In this document: in pieces, positions 5,232 to 13,264 of the stretch
How positions within the stretch are numbered: position 1 is the stretch's first letter
Layout: every line of letters begins with the position of its first letter
Assembly: GCA_900550185.1 (NCBI GenBank)
Contig: URRN01000015.1
Location: 1 to 19,821 of the forward strand
Source of the DNA: an uncultured Collinsella sp.
GTDB lineage: Bacteria > Actinomycetota > Coriobacteriia > Coriobacteriales > Coriobacteriaceae
DNA: 19,821 bases
Direction: 5' to 3'
Program-made: the position numbers and the translations under genes
The notes under the pieces: generated by a model
What the model was told of the DNA's origin: nothing
Databases searched by the model: none
The model's input: the letters and a program-made list of their open reading frames with translations, nothing else

Positions 5232-7673
5232 GTGGCAGAGCGTCCGACATACAAGCTCAGGTTTCTCGATCCCAAAAAGCGCTTTCCGGCGATGCCCGAG
5301 CAGCCTGCGGGACGTTCATATGGCGTGGTCTGGAAACTCTTTGGCGAGGATCAGCATGAATCTTGCTATGTCGTCGAATTCGTTGGCAAAAGCCATGTGT
5401 CGCTTTTGGGCTACGTAAGCGTTTCGGGCGAGGTGTACAAGGTGGACCGCCCCGTTAGCGAGACTCCGCTGCCCAACGATCCCGACATGGAACTGGTCCT
5501 TGACGAGTCGGACTCCGGTATTGGTGAGATTGTGGTTCGGGGAGCCAACGGCACAATGCGCGCGTGCGCGCGAACCGTCGGCTCTCCCGAAGGCCCCATG
5601 CGCGAGCAGTCCGACCACGAGACATGGAATTCGACCCGCGCCCTTCCTTACGGCGAGTTCATGGCCTCGATGTTCTTGCGTTACGTGATATTTGCCAACT
5701 CCGAAAGCGCTATTGTGAACACGGCGGACGCCGGCGGACTCGACGAGGGTATGCAAAACGTTGTCGACAAGATCAAGCTCGTAAAGTTGTCCGAGCCGGT
5801 CGAGGTGTTTTTGGGCTTTAACACGGCACCGCTCCCCGATGCTATCGAGACGCTGCTTTACCGCGTTGACCATGCCGAGAATCCGAGCGGTATCGAGCGC
5901 TATGCCGCCGCCCTTATGAGCGAAATTGACTTGCCCCGCCTGCGCACCATCGCTGCCAAGTCCGAGATGAGCCTGGCTCGCATTGATCGCTCAAAGATTT
6001 TCTATCTCAATTTTGATCGTAGCCTGTTGGACCAGGACGAGATTGACATGCTGCTTGCCATCGAGTGCCGTCTCAACCGCCTCTCCGGCATCCTTGAGCG
6101 CATCGGGGCCGGATTGGTCCCTGCGGCATCCTCGCCGAGCCTTGAGGGCTGCGCGCTCTTTGATGCGTGGCATATCGCCAAGACGACCAACGATGTTCCC
6201 CGACTGCTCGATACGGCCTCGAGCGATAACCCGTGGGGCAAACCGGGTACGGTGGCTTGCCAGCCGGGCGGTGAGTGGGATGTGCGTACCCGCTTTGCGC
6301 GTATTGTCGAGGCACTTAACGTGGTCACGCGGCTCGACTATACCTATCGGGCAAACGTTGCCGAGGGGATCATGCTCGTTCGGTTTGGGCAGTCTGTCGT
6401 TGATGCTATGCCACAACGTGAATACGACGCTCAAGATGACGCCTGGCGCGAGTTGGACGAGGACACGCGCGCGATCTGGGCCGCGGAGCACGATGCGCGC
6501 GTGGCGCTCACGCTTGCGGCAGCGTGTTTTGCCGCGGGCACCTGCATCACGCGCTGCTATGTGCAGATTGCTGCTCCCGACAGTGAGCAGGGCGAGTGCG
6601 TTGTCGCAACGTATTTCTTTGGGCGCGCGGCCTATCTGGCCGATTGCGTGCCTGTCGCCAAGGATCTTGAGAGCATGGACATGGACGATATGCCGTGCAA
6701 GCGTGTGCTTGAGGCATATGAGTCAACCGCTCCGGAGACGATTGAACCTGCGGAGGTTCATGCTCGTCCGCGTGATGACCATCGCATGCTGCCGCCGGCG
6801 CTGCGCGATCTGCTGCTTGCCGATACAGCTGACGAGCTGGAGGTCATGGAAGAGGACGACGACCCATACGTGGCCCGTGTTGTTGAATTGCGCGAGCAGG
6901 CAAAAGTCGACCGTACAGGTGCTTTTGAAGGCTTTTCCCGTCTTGTCGAGGAGTTGGAGGCTAAGTGCGCGGTCGCCGAGCTTTTGGCGACAGGTCCGGT
7001 TCAAACGCAGTTTTGCGATAACCAGCTGGTGCGCATGGTGCTACCGGTGTTGGAAGAAGACCGCTCTGTGCGGATCCTTCGTGCGCCCGATGCACTGTAC
7101 TTTGCCCAGCACGAGATCTGCAGTTTTTACGCCGAGCAAGAGGACTTTGAACGAGCGCTGCCCGAGGTGCGCCATCTTTACGATCTGGCGCGTTCGTCCA
7201 TGCAATCGCACTTTGCGCTCATCAACGTGCTTGCGCGTCTGGAGCGCTTTGACGAGATTATCGAGGTGGCGCGCCACGGCCTACGTATTGCCAGCGATCG
7301 TTCTGCAATCGGCTACCTGTTCTATCGCTTGGCGTTTGCCTATTGGAATTGCGATCAGCTCGACCTAGCACTGGCTTGTTACCGTCTCGTGCCGCGCGGC
7401 GAGGAGTCGGGCAGTAGCGCGCTGGAAGAAATGCAGGGCCTTATGAACGAGATGGGCGTCAGCGAGCCTCCGACGTTCGAGGAAGCGGTCGAGACCATCC
7501 GCAAGGCTGGACTCGAGCTGCCGCCAGTGTCCGTCGTGACGAATCAGCTGGCAGATGCCGCTGTTCAACTGGTCGACAACGGCTTCTTTTTCCTGGCGCG
7601 CGGTTGCATCTTCCAAATGTGGCGTACCATGGGCAACGACGAGCTCGGCTCCCTCAACCGCTCGCTGGGGTAG
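5232..7673 (+). CDS. Large cytoplasmic protein with C-terminal TPR-like repeats, function unknown
   Basis: This 813-aa protein has no signal peptide or membrane helix. Residues 1-300 look like mixed alpha/beta modules of unknown family. About 305-500 form a further alpha/beta region with several cysteines (for example around 432-442). An acidic hinge DELEVMEEDDDP lies at 534-545. From about 620 to 725 there are helical hairpins resembling tetratricopeptide repeats, with segments such as EQEDFERALPEVRHLYDLA and NCDQLDLALACYRLVP, which usually mediate protein contacts. The start is GTG 5232, with a modest AGGGTGAT upstream. It is monocistronic, flanked by tRNA-Arg and tRNA-Ser. I cannot assign a biochemical role, and no catalytic motif is evident. 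Confidence 0.85.
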   Translation: MAERPTYKLRFLDPKKRFPAMPEQPAGRSYGVVWKLFGEDQHESCYVVEFVGKSHVSLLGYVSVSGEVYKVDRPVSETPLPNDPDMELVLDESDSGIGEIVVRGANGTMRACARTVGSPEGPMREQSDHETWNSTRALPYGEFMASMFLRYVIFANSESAIVNTADAGGLDEGMQNVVDKIKLVKLSEPVEVFLGFNTAPLPDAIETLLYRVDHAENPSGIERYAAALMSEIDLPRLRTIAAKSEMSLARIDRSKIFYLNFDRSLLDQDEIDMLLAIECRLNRLSGILERIGAGLVPAASSPSLEGCALFDAWHIAKTTNDVPRLLDTASSDNPWGKPGTVACQPGGEWDVRTRFARIVEALNVVTRLDYTYRANVAEGIMLVRFGQSVVDAMPQREYDAQDDAWRELDEDTRAIWAAEHDARVALTLAAACFAAGTCITRCYVQIAAPDSEQGECVVATYFFGRAAYLADCVPVAKDLESMDMDDMPCKRVLEAYESTAPETIEPAEVHARPRDDHRMLPPALRDLLLADTADELEVMEEDDDPYVARVVELREQAKVDRTGAFEGFSRLVEELEAKCAVAELLATGPVQTQFCDNQLVRMVLPVLEEDRSVRILRAPDALYFAQHEICSFYAEQEDFERALPEVRHLYDLARSSMQSHFALINVLARLERFDEIIEVARHGLRIASDRSAIGYLFYRLAFAYWNCDQLDLALACYRLVPRGEESGSSALEEMQGLMNEMGVSEPPTFEEAVETIRKAGLELPPVSVVTNQLADAAVQLVDNGFFFLARGCIFQMWRTMGNDELGSLNRSLG

Positions 7674-7724
7674 GGGCGAAAACTGCAAGGAGGAAAGGCC
7701 GCTGGGCAATTAGAAAATTCCCTC

Positions 7725-7753
7725 TTGCCCATCCTTGGCTGTTTGGTTACTAT
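7725..7753 (+). promoter_or_regulatory. Promoter of tRNA-Ser
   Basis: TTGCCC at 7725-7730 and TACTAT at 7748-7753 are spaced 17 bases apart, and the tRNA begins 15 bases later. This is the expected layout for a housekeeping sigma-factor promoter. Confidence 0.7.
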
Positions 7754-7767
7754 AGAACGGCTGTTAC

Positions 7768-7858
7768 GGAGAGCTGACCGAGAGGCCGAAGGTGCTCGCC
7801 TGCTAAGCGAGTATGCCCCAAAAGGGCATCTGGGGTTCGAATCCCCAGCTCTCCGCCA
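7768..7858 (+). tRNA. tRNA-Ser(GCT)
   Basis: The 91-nt gene has acceptor stem GGAGAGC/GCTCTCC. The anticodon stem CTCGC/GCGAG encloses the loop CTGCTAA, giving anticodon GCT, which reads AGC/AGU. A long class II variable arm (TGCCC/GGGCA) follows. The T arm TGGGG-TTCGAAT-CCCCA, discriminator G7855 and an encoded CCA complete it. The long variable arm and G discriminator fit serine. It stands alone with its own promoter and terminator. Confidence 0.97.
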
Positions 7859-7872
7859 GTACGAATTTGAAG

Positions 7873-7900
7873 AAGGGTCCCATTTGGGGCCCTTTTTATT
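7873..7900 (+). terminator. Intrinsic terminator of tRNA-Ser
   Basis: The stem AAGGGTCCC/GGGGCCCTT with a four-base ATTT loop is followed by a T-rich tract ending in ATT. Confidence 0.88.
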
Positions 7901-7913
7901 ATCAAGAATGGTG

Positions 7914-7930
7914 GCTGGGGATTCGAACCC
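7914..7930 (-). repeat. Inverted copy of the tRNA-Ser T arm (17 nt)
   Basis: GCTGGGGATTCGAACCC is the exact reverse complement of 7833-7849, which covers most of the T arm and the first acceptor bases of tRNA-Ser. The two copies are 64 nt apart. Read on the - strand it continues with CACCA, resembling a tRNA 3' end, but no tRNA body is attached. It lies between the tRNA-Ser terminator and the carboxypeptidase terminator. Confidence 0.9.
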
Positions 7931-7932
7931 TC

Positions 7933-7965
7933 AAAAAAGGAGGCATCATTTCGGACGCCTCCTTT
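7933..7965 (-). terminator. Terminator of the D-Ala-D-Ala carboxypeptidase gene
   Basis: On the - strand AAAGGAGGC pairs with GCCTCCTTT over a 12-base loop and is followed by further T residues, six in all. It begins about 25 bases past the carboxypeptidase stop. Confidence 0.85.
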
Positions 7966-7989
7966 CAGCGGACTTATTATTCTTGCGCA

Positions 7990-9330
7990 CTACACCTCGG
8001 GCGCCTTGGCGACGGTCTCGCTTTCTGCTGTGAGCGGGCGGTTGTCGATGCGACGGCCCAAGCGATCAAGCTTCACAAGGAGCCATTCAATGGGATTCGG
8101 CCCTGCGCCTTCCTCGTCGGCAACTAGGTCCATGACGGCGATCTTGGTGCCGTCCTGCTTGAGCGTGACGCTGCCCACCTTGTCGCCCACATGCACCGTG
8201 CCCGAAAGATCGTCGTAGCTAACCTTTTCGGTCACCTCGCCGGCAAGGGAAAACACGGTCGCTTGCGCCGTGGGGTCGGCGAGCGTGGCGTCGATCGTCT
8301 TATCCGTCCAGTCGGTTTGACCGATGCGCGCCATAAGCGGGTTGCCGTTGGCGGTCTTTTCCTGCGTGTTGGCGATCGCGACCGTCACCTTGTGACCGTA
8401 GTACCAATTGGCAAGGGTTGCGGTATCGGTAAAGCGCTGGTCGGTGGTGGTGGAGTTCAAAACGACGGTGTAGATCTCGTCGCCATCGCGGTTGTAGGCG
8501 CTCGTGAAGCAATAGCCTGCATCGTCGGTAGTGCCGGTCTTGCCACCGATGTTGCCATCTTGGCCCAGCAAATAGTTATGCGTGTCCATGGAATGCGAAT
8601 GGTCGGTGCCGTCGGCGCCCGTGACCTCGATCCAGGAATCCTCGCTCGCTACGACCTCGCGGATCGTGTCGTTTTTCATGGCCTCCTGCATCATCAGCGC
8701 TACGTCGTGTGCGGTTGAGTACATATCGCCAGCCCACTCATCAAAGTCCAGGCCATGCGGGTTTTCAAAAAGCGTACCGGTGCAGCCGAGCTTCTTAGCG
8801 CGCTCGTTCATGGCCTTCACAAATGTGGCCTCGGCGTCTTTGGTCTTAGGGTCGATCTTCTTGCCCACATATTCGGCGAGCACGATGGCGGCGTCGTTGC
8901 CCGAGGGAATCATCAGGCCGCGCAGCGCCTGCTCCACGGTAAGCTCGTCGCCTTCGAGCAAGCCGGCGGTCGAATTACCCACGGTGGCCGCGGTGTTGCT
9001 TACCGTGACCTTCTCGTCCATCTTGCAATTCTCGACGGTTAGGATTGCGGTCATGACCTTGGTGATCGAGGCGATTTTGACCTGCTCATCGGCGCCGCGC
9101 CCATAGTAGACGGTGCCGTCTTTGCCCATGACGAGCGCATTGGTCGCATCGATATCGGGCAGATTATCGGCCGTGATGCCGCGCGCATCGGCGGTTTTGC
9201 CGCAGACATTGTCGGTCGTGAGCACTTGGGCGCCGGCGACGGTGGGCACGCCAGCGGCAAGGGCGATAGCGCAGACAAAGCCGGCGGCAAGCTGGGCTGA
9301 GCGCTTTGCAAAAGAGGTGAGGGACTTCAC
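7990..9330 (-). CDS. dacA: D-alanyl-D-alanine carboxypeptidase (peptidase S11, PBP5/DacA type)
   Basis: The enzyme removes the terminal D-Ala from peptidoglycan pentapeptides outside the membrane. With the GTG start at 9330 it is 446 aa and begins with a signal peptide: basic MKSLTSFAKR, a hydrophobic core to about residue 29, and a VAGA cleavage region at 31-34. The three penicillin-binding motifs are intact: SITK at 88-91, SGN at 143-145 and KTG at 264-266. The C-terminal NPIEWLLVKLDRLGRR may be an amphipathic membrane anchor. Frames extending upstream to 9441 are rejected because they would translate through a TATACT -10 box (9370-9375) and place the signal peptide internally. The ribosome site at 9330 is weak. 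The gene is divergent from a VanRS-like system. Confidence 0.93.
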   Translation of the reverse strand: MKSLTSFAKRSAQLAAGFVCAIALAAGVPTVAGAQVLTTDNVCGKTADARGITADNLPDIDATNALVMGKDGTVYYGRGADEQVKIASITKVMTAILTVENCKMDEKVTVSNTAATVGNSTAGLLEGDELTVEQALRGLMIPSGNDAAIVLAEYVGKKIDPKTKDAEATFVKAMNERAKKLGCTGTLFENPHGLDFDEWAGDMYSTAHDVALMMQEAMKNDTIREVVASEDSWIEVTGADGTDHSHSMDTHNYLLGQDGNIGGKTGTTDDAGYCFTSAYNRDGDEIYTVVLNSTTTDQRFTDTATLANWYYGHKVTVAIANTQEKTANGNPLMARIGQTDWTDKTIDATLADPTAQATVFSLAGEVTEKVSYDDLSGTVHVGDKVGSVTLKQDGTKIAVMDLVADEEGAGPNPIEWLLVKLDRLGRRIDNRPLTAESETVAKAPEV

Positions 9331-9369
9331 AGATTTCGCTTTCGACGGGATGGTCTCTTCTGGAACTAG

Positions 9370-9375
9370 AGTATA
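9370..9375 (-). promoter_or_regulatory. -10 box of the carboxypeptidase promoter
   Basis: TATACT on the - strand lies about 40 bases before the chosen GTG start. No good -35 is seen at 17-18 bases, which would fit an activator-dependent promoter. The divergent response regulator is a possible activator. Confidence 0.45.
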
Positions 9376-9528
9376 TCGTTTGCCGGTGTCGGCGATCATC
9401 GCGTGCGTGCGTGGCCCACATCCGCGCCCGAACGGGCACAAGGGTGCTTAAGGCCGACTTAATTACCCACGCTTGTTGTGTGTGGCATGCGCCCCCCTCG
9501 GGCATAATGGAGCGCGAGAGGAGCACGC

Positions 9529-10224
9529 ATGAACGAGCGCATTTTGGTAGTTGATGACGAGAAGGCCATCGCCGACTTGGTTGGTATCTACCTTACAAAA
9601 GAAGGCTTTGATGTCCAGATTGCCTATAGCGGGGCCGATGCTGCCAAGGCAATCTTGGAGCAGGAGTTCGATCTGGCGCTGCTGGATGTCATGTTGCCCG
9701 ATATCGATGGATTTGAGCTGCTGCGTACGATCCGTTCCAGCCATACCTATCCTGTGATCATGCTGACGGCGCGCGATGCCCAGCAAGACAAGATCGAGGG
9801 CCTTTCGCTTGGCGCGGATGATTACGTGGTTAAGCCGTTCCGCCCGCTGGAGCTTATTGCGCGCGTTCACGCTCAGCTGCGTCGTTACACCAGCTACGGT
9901 AGCCGCGCGCAGGTGGCCGAGTCGCCGACCATCCAGCTCGACGGCTTGGAGATCAACCGCGACGCTCGTTCCGTGACGGTGGACGGTGCACCGGTACGCC
10001 TCACACCCACCGAGTATTCAATCTTGCTGTATCTGGTCGAGCATCGCGGCAGCGTGGTGGCCGTGGAGGACCTGTTCCGCGCGGTGTGGAACGAGGACTT
10101 TATGCCCGGCTCCAACAATACGGTGATGGTGCACATTCGCCACTTGCGCGAAAAGATCGGCGACGACGCACAAAAGCCGCGCTTTATCAAAAACGTCTGG
10201 GGCGTCGGCTACATCATCGAATAA
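9529..10224 (+). CDS. OmpR-family response regulator, VanR-like
   Basis: The 231-aa protein has an N-terminal receiver domain. Acidic residues are in VVDDE (7-11), the phosphorylatable aspartate is D53 in LLDVMLPD, T80 is in MLTA, and K102 is in VKPF. A C-terminal winged-helix DNA-binding domain (about 130-231) contains LTPTEYSILLYLVEHRG and ends in the usual VWGVGYIIE. The start has AGAGGAG six bases upstream. It is co-transcribed with the kinase gene 26 bases downstream. VanR likeness is inferred from the receiver sequence and from the VanS-type partner. It probably regulates genes in response to cell-wall state; the divergent carboxypeptidase is a natural target. Confidence 0.95.
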   Translation: MNERILVVDDEKAIADLVGIYLTKEGFDVQIAYSGADAAKAILEQEFDLALLDVMLPDIDGFELLRTIRSSHTYPVIMLTARDAQQDKIEGLSLGADDYVVKPFRPLELIARVHAQLRRYTSYGSRAQVAESPTIQLDGLEINRDARSVTVDGAPVRLTPTEYSILLYLVEHRGSVVAVEDLFRAVWNEDFMPGSNNTVMVHIRHLREKIGDDAQKPRFIKNVWGVGYIIE

Positions 10225-10250
10225 CGCTTTTCGCTTGTGAGGATCTTGAT

Positions 10251-11489
10251 ATGACAAAAGACGATAGACAAGCGTTCGAGGTGCCCGATCGACTCTTTGA
10301 ATACGTGAGGTCGGTCGTTGACAATCGCGCGCTTGCAACGGTGCTGCTCTTTTTGCTGACCCTGCTGCTGATTGGCATCGACAACATCGCCGGAATCTTG
10401 GCGGTGCTGCTTGTCGGCTTTTTGCTGATCGATCGATTTGAGATCGTGCGCCGCTGCATGGTGATTGGCGGCGCCGCGTGGGCCATGACGTTGGCGATTG
10501 GCGCCATGGCGCTCGGCGGCATCGAAGGGCCGGTGCTGTTCGATGCCGGCTTTGTATTCAACATGCTTGGCTTTGTGCTGGCGCTTGCCGCGTGCGTGCT
10601 GTTCTTGTGCGGTCGCGCCCTGTACTACCAGGGCTACGAACAGGGCGAGCAGCATGCCGACCGCGTGCTCGCGGCTCGCATCCAGGACCGCCTGATCGAT
10701 CACCCCGACACCTGGGACAACATCGACGGCGACTTCTTGGAGGTCGAGGGCGCCCTTAACCGCGTGCGTGACCGTGAGCGCAAGGTGCAGCAAGCTCTGC
10801 GTGACGAGTCGCATCGCAAGGACGATCTGGTCACGTACTTGGCGCATGACCTACGCACTCCGCTTGCCAGCGTGGTGGGCTATCTTTCGCTGCTGCAAGA
10901 GGCTCCTGAGCTGCCGGTTGAGCAACGTGCGCGCTTTACGGGCGTGGCTCTCGACAAGGCGCACCGGCTCGATGCGCTCATCGAGGAGTTCTTCGACATC
11001 ACGCGCTTTGACTTCCACGATATCGTGCTCACGCGCGGCTATGTTGATCTGGGGTTGCTGCTGGCTCAGGTGGCTGACGAGTTCTATCCCATCCTCAACG
11101 AGCAGCATAAGGAAGCCCAAGTTGATATTCGCGAGGACCTAACGGTGCTCGTGGATGGCGACAAGATGGCCCGCGTGTTTAACAACATCATGAGAAACGC
11201 CGTCGCCTATAGCTATGAGGGCTCGACTATCACGATTGAGGCCGGGCGCCAAGACGATGGCGGCGTGCGCGTGCGCTTTATCAATCAGGGCGATCCTATT
11301 CCTGCGGCTAAGCTCAAGGTGATCTTTGAGAAGTTCTATCGCCTGGATGCGGCGCGTGCGACCAATCGCGGTGGTGCCGGTCTGGGCCTTGCTATTGCCA
11401 AGGAGATCATCGCGGCACACGGCGGTACCGTTGCATGTGAATCGACGCCCGAACACACGATATTCACCATCGAGCTGCCCGCCGCATAG
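10251..11489 (+). CDS. Sensor histidine kinase, VanS-like
   Basis: This 412-aa membrane kinase has three to four hydrophobic segments between residues 27 and 124 with only short loops, so there is no large extracytoplasmic sensor domain. The dimerisation and phosphoacceptor segment reads KDDLVTYLAHDLRTPLASVV, with H199 as the phosphorylated histidine; this wording is close to VanS. The ATPase domain shows the N box NNIMRNAVAYS and INQGDPIP, where most kinases have DNG, as in VanS proteins. It ends with FEKFYRLD and GGAGLGLAIAKEI. ATG 10251 follows GAGGA by seven bases; a longer upstream frame overlaps the regulator and is not favoured. No vanH/A/X genes are present, so it is not evidence of glycopeptide resistance. 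Confidence 0.93.
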   Translation: MTKDDRQAFEVPDRLFEYVRSVVDNRALATVLLFLLTLLLIGIDNIAGILAVLLVGFLLIDRFEIVRRCMVIGGAAWAMTLAIGAMALGGIEGPVLFDAGFVFNMLGFVLALAACVLFLCGRALYYQGYEQGEQHADRVLAARIQDRLIDHPDTWDNIDGDFLEVEGALNRVRDRERKVQQALRDESHRKDDLVTYLAHDLRTPLASVVGYLSLLQEAPELPVEQRARFTGVALDKAHRLDALIEEFFDITRFDFHDIVLTRGYVDLGLLLAQVADEFYPILNEQHKEAQVDIREDLTVLVDGDKMARVFNNIMRNAVAYSYEGSTITIEAGRQDDGGVRVRFINQGDPIPAAKLKVIFEKFYRLDAARATNRGGAGLGLAIAKEIIAAHGGTVACESTPEHTIFTIELPAA

Positions 11490-11500
11490 CCAGCGTTCCC

Positions 11501-11516
11501 TTACAAACACTTGACA
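11501..11516 (+). promoter_or_regulatory. Candidate PhoP-type boxes upstream of pstB
   Basis: TTACAA and TTGACA are spaced so that the units repeat every ten bases, similar to the TTAACA-type direct repeats bound by PhoP in Bacillus. TTGACA could equally be a -35 box, although no good -10 is seen at 17 bases. The adjacent PhoPR-like genes make a Pho site plausible. Confidence 0.35.
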
Positions 11517-11592
11517 ATGCGCTCACGTGCATATGAGCCGCGATTCCTACTATCGATACTGCTGAATTGATATCGATATGGAGGTATGCGGT

Positions 11593-12468
<876 letters not shown>

Positions 12469-12478
12469 TACCATCTAG

Positions 12479-12492
12479 TAAAGGTACCTTTA
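12479..12492. promoter_or_regulatory. Perfect 14-bp palindrome between pstB and the response regulator
   Basis: TAAAGGTACCTTTA reads the same on both strands and lies 10 bases after the pstB stop and 40 before the regulator start. It may be an operator; as a hairpin it would lack a loop and T run. Confidence 0.4.
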
Positions 12493-12532
12493 GGGTTTAG
12501 ATGCGGTCATGCCGGCCGCAAAGGGGTTCAAC

Positions 12533-13261
12533 ATGATCTATTACGTCGAGGACGATGATAACATCAGGGATTTGACGGTCTATGCGCTGCGCAAGCAGGG
12601 GATTGAGGCCGAAGGCTTTTCGTGCGACGGTGAATTTAAGGCCGCCGTGGCGCGACGGGTACCCGATGCCGTCCTGCTCGACATCATGCTGCCCGATACC
12701 GATGGCTTGGCGATTATGCGCCGCCTGCGTGCCGATCGCCTGACGGCGACGGTGCCCATCATGATGCTTACCGCCAAGGATACCGAGCTCGACAAGGTGA
12801 TGGCGCTCGATGGCGGTGCCGACGATTACCTGACTAAACCCTTCTCGCTCATGGAGCTTGCGAGCCGCTGCCGCGCACTGCTGCGTCGCGGCGGCATGGT
12901 CAAGCAGGCGAGCGATGTGCTCAGCGTGGGCGACATCATGCTCTCGCCCAGCCATCGCGAGGTGACCGTTGCCGGCGAGCCGCTTAAGCTCACCCTGCGC
13001 GAGTTCGACCTGCTCGAGTACCTCATGCGCAAGCCCGGCGTGGTTTTTACCCGCGAGTCGTTGCTGCAGAGCGTGTGGGGCTGGGACTTCGACGGCGGTT
13101 CGCGCACCGTTGACGTGCACGTGCAGACGCTTCGCCAAAAACTAGGCGAGCATGCCGGCGCCATCGAGACTGTGCGCGGCGTGGGCTACCGCTTGGCCGA
13201 GCCTTCTGCCGGTGATGGTACCGAAGGTGACGACACCGCGGCCGCCGCATCGGAGGAGTAA
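12533..13261 (+). CDS. OmpR-family response regulator, PhoP/PhoB-like
   Basis: The 242-aa regulator has a receiver domain with the acidic cluster EDDD (6-9), the phosphorylated aspartate D50 in VLLDIMLPD, T80 and K102 in TKPF. A C-terminal winged helix follows, containing LTLREFDLLEYLMRKPGVVFTRE and ending RGVGYRLAE, then a polar acidic tail. ATG 12533 has AAAGGGG upstream; the frame open to 12509 starts before that site. It sits 64 bases after pstB and is coupled to the kinase gene: AGGAG and the stop codon lie directly before the kinase GTG. Assignment to phosphate control rests on the pstB neighbour, not on sequence alone. Confidence 0.94.
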   Translation: MIYYVEDDDNIRDLTVYALRKQGIEAEGFSCDGEFKAAVARRVPDAVLLDIMLPDTDGLAIMRRLRADRLTATVPIMMLTAKDTELDKVMALDGGADDYLTKPFSLMELASRCRALLRRGGMVKQASDVLSVGDIMLSPSHREVTVAGEPLKLTLREFDLLEYLMRKPGVVFTRESLLQSVWGWDFDGGSRTVDVHVQTLRQKLGEHAGAIETVRGVGYRLAEPSAGDGTEGDDTAAAASEE

Positions 13262-13264
13262 CCC

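Noticed and set aside
5983..7368. 461-codon + strand frame inside the 813-aa gene
   Set aside because: It is rich in Arg/Ser/Cys and overlaps a longer frame of normal composition, so it is an out-of-frame artefact.
7911..7930. A - strand tRNA gene ending in CACCA
   Set aside because: Only the T loop, half the T stem and a CCA-like end are present; upstream on that strand is the carboxypeptidase terminator, with no anticodon or D arm.
9331..9441. Longer N-terminus for the carboxypeptidase
   Set aside because: It would place the signal peptide internally and translate through the TATACT box; the GTG at 9330 starts the signal peptide cleanly.
9529..11489. Vancomycin resistance locus
   Set aside because: Only VanR/VanS-like genes occur. 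vanH, a D-Ala-D-Lac or D-Ala-D-Ser ligase and vanX are absent.
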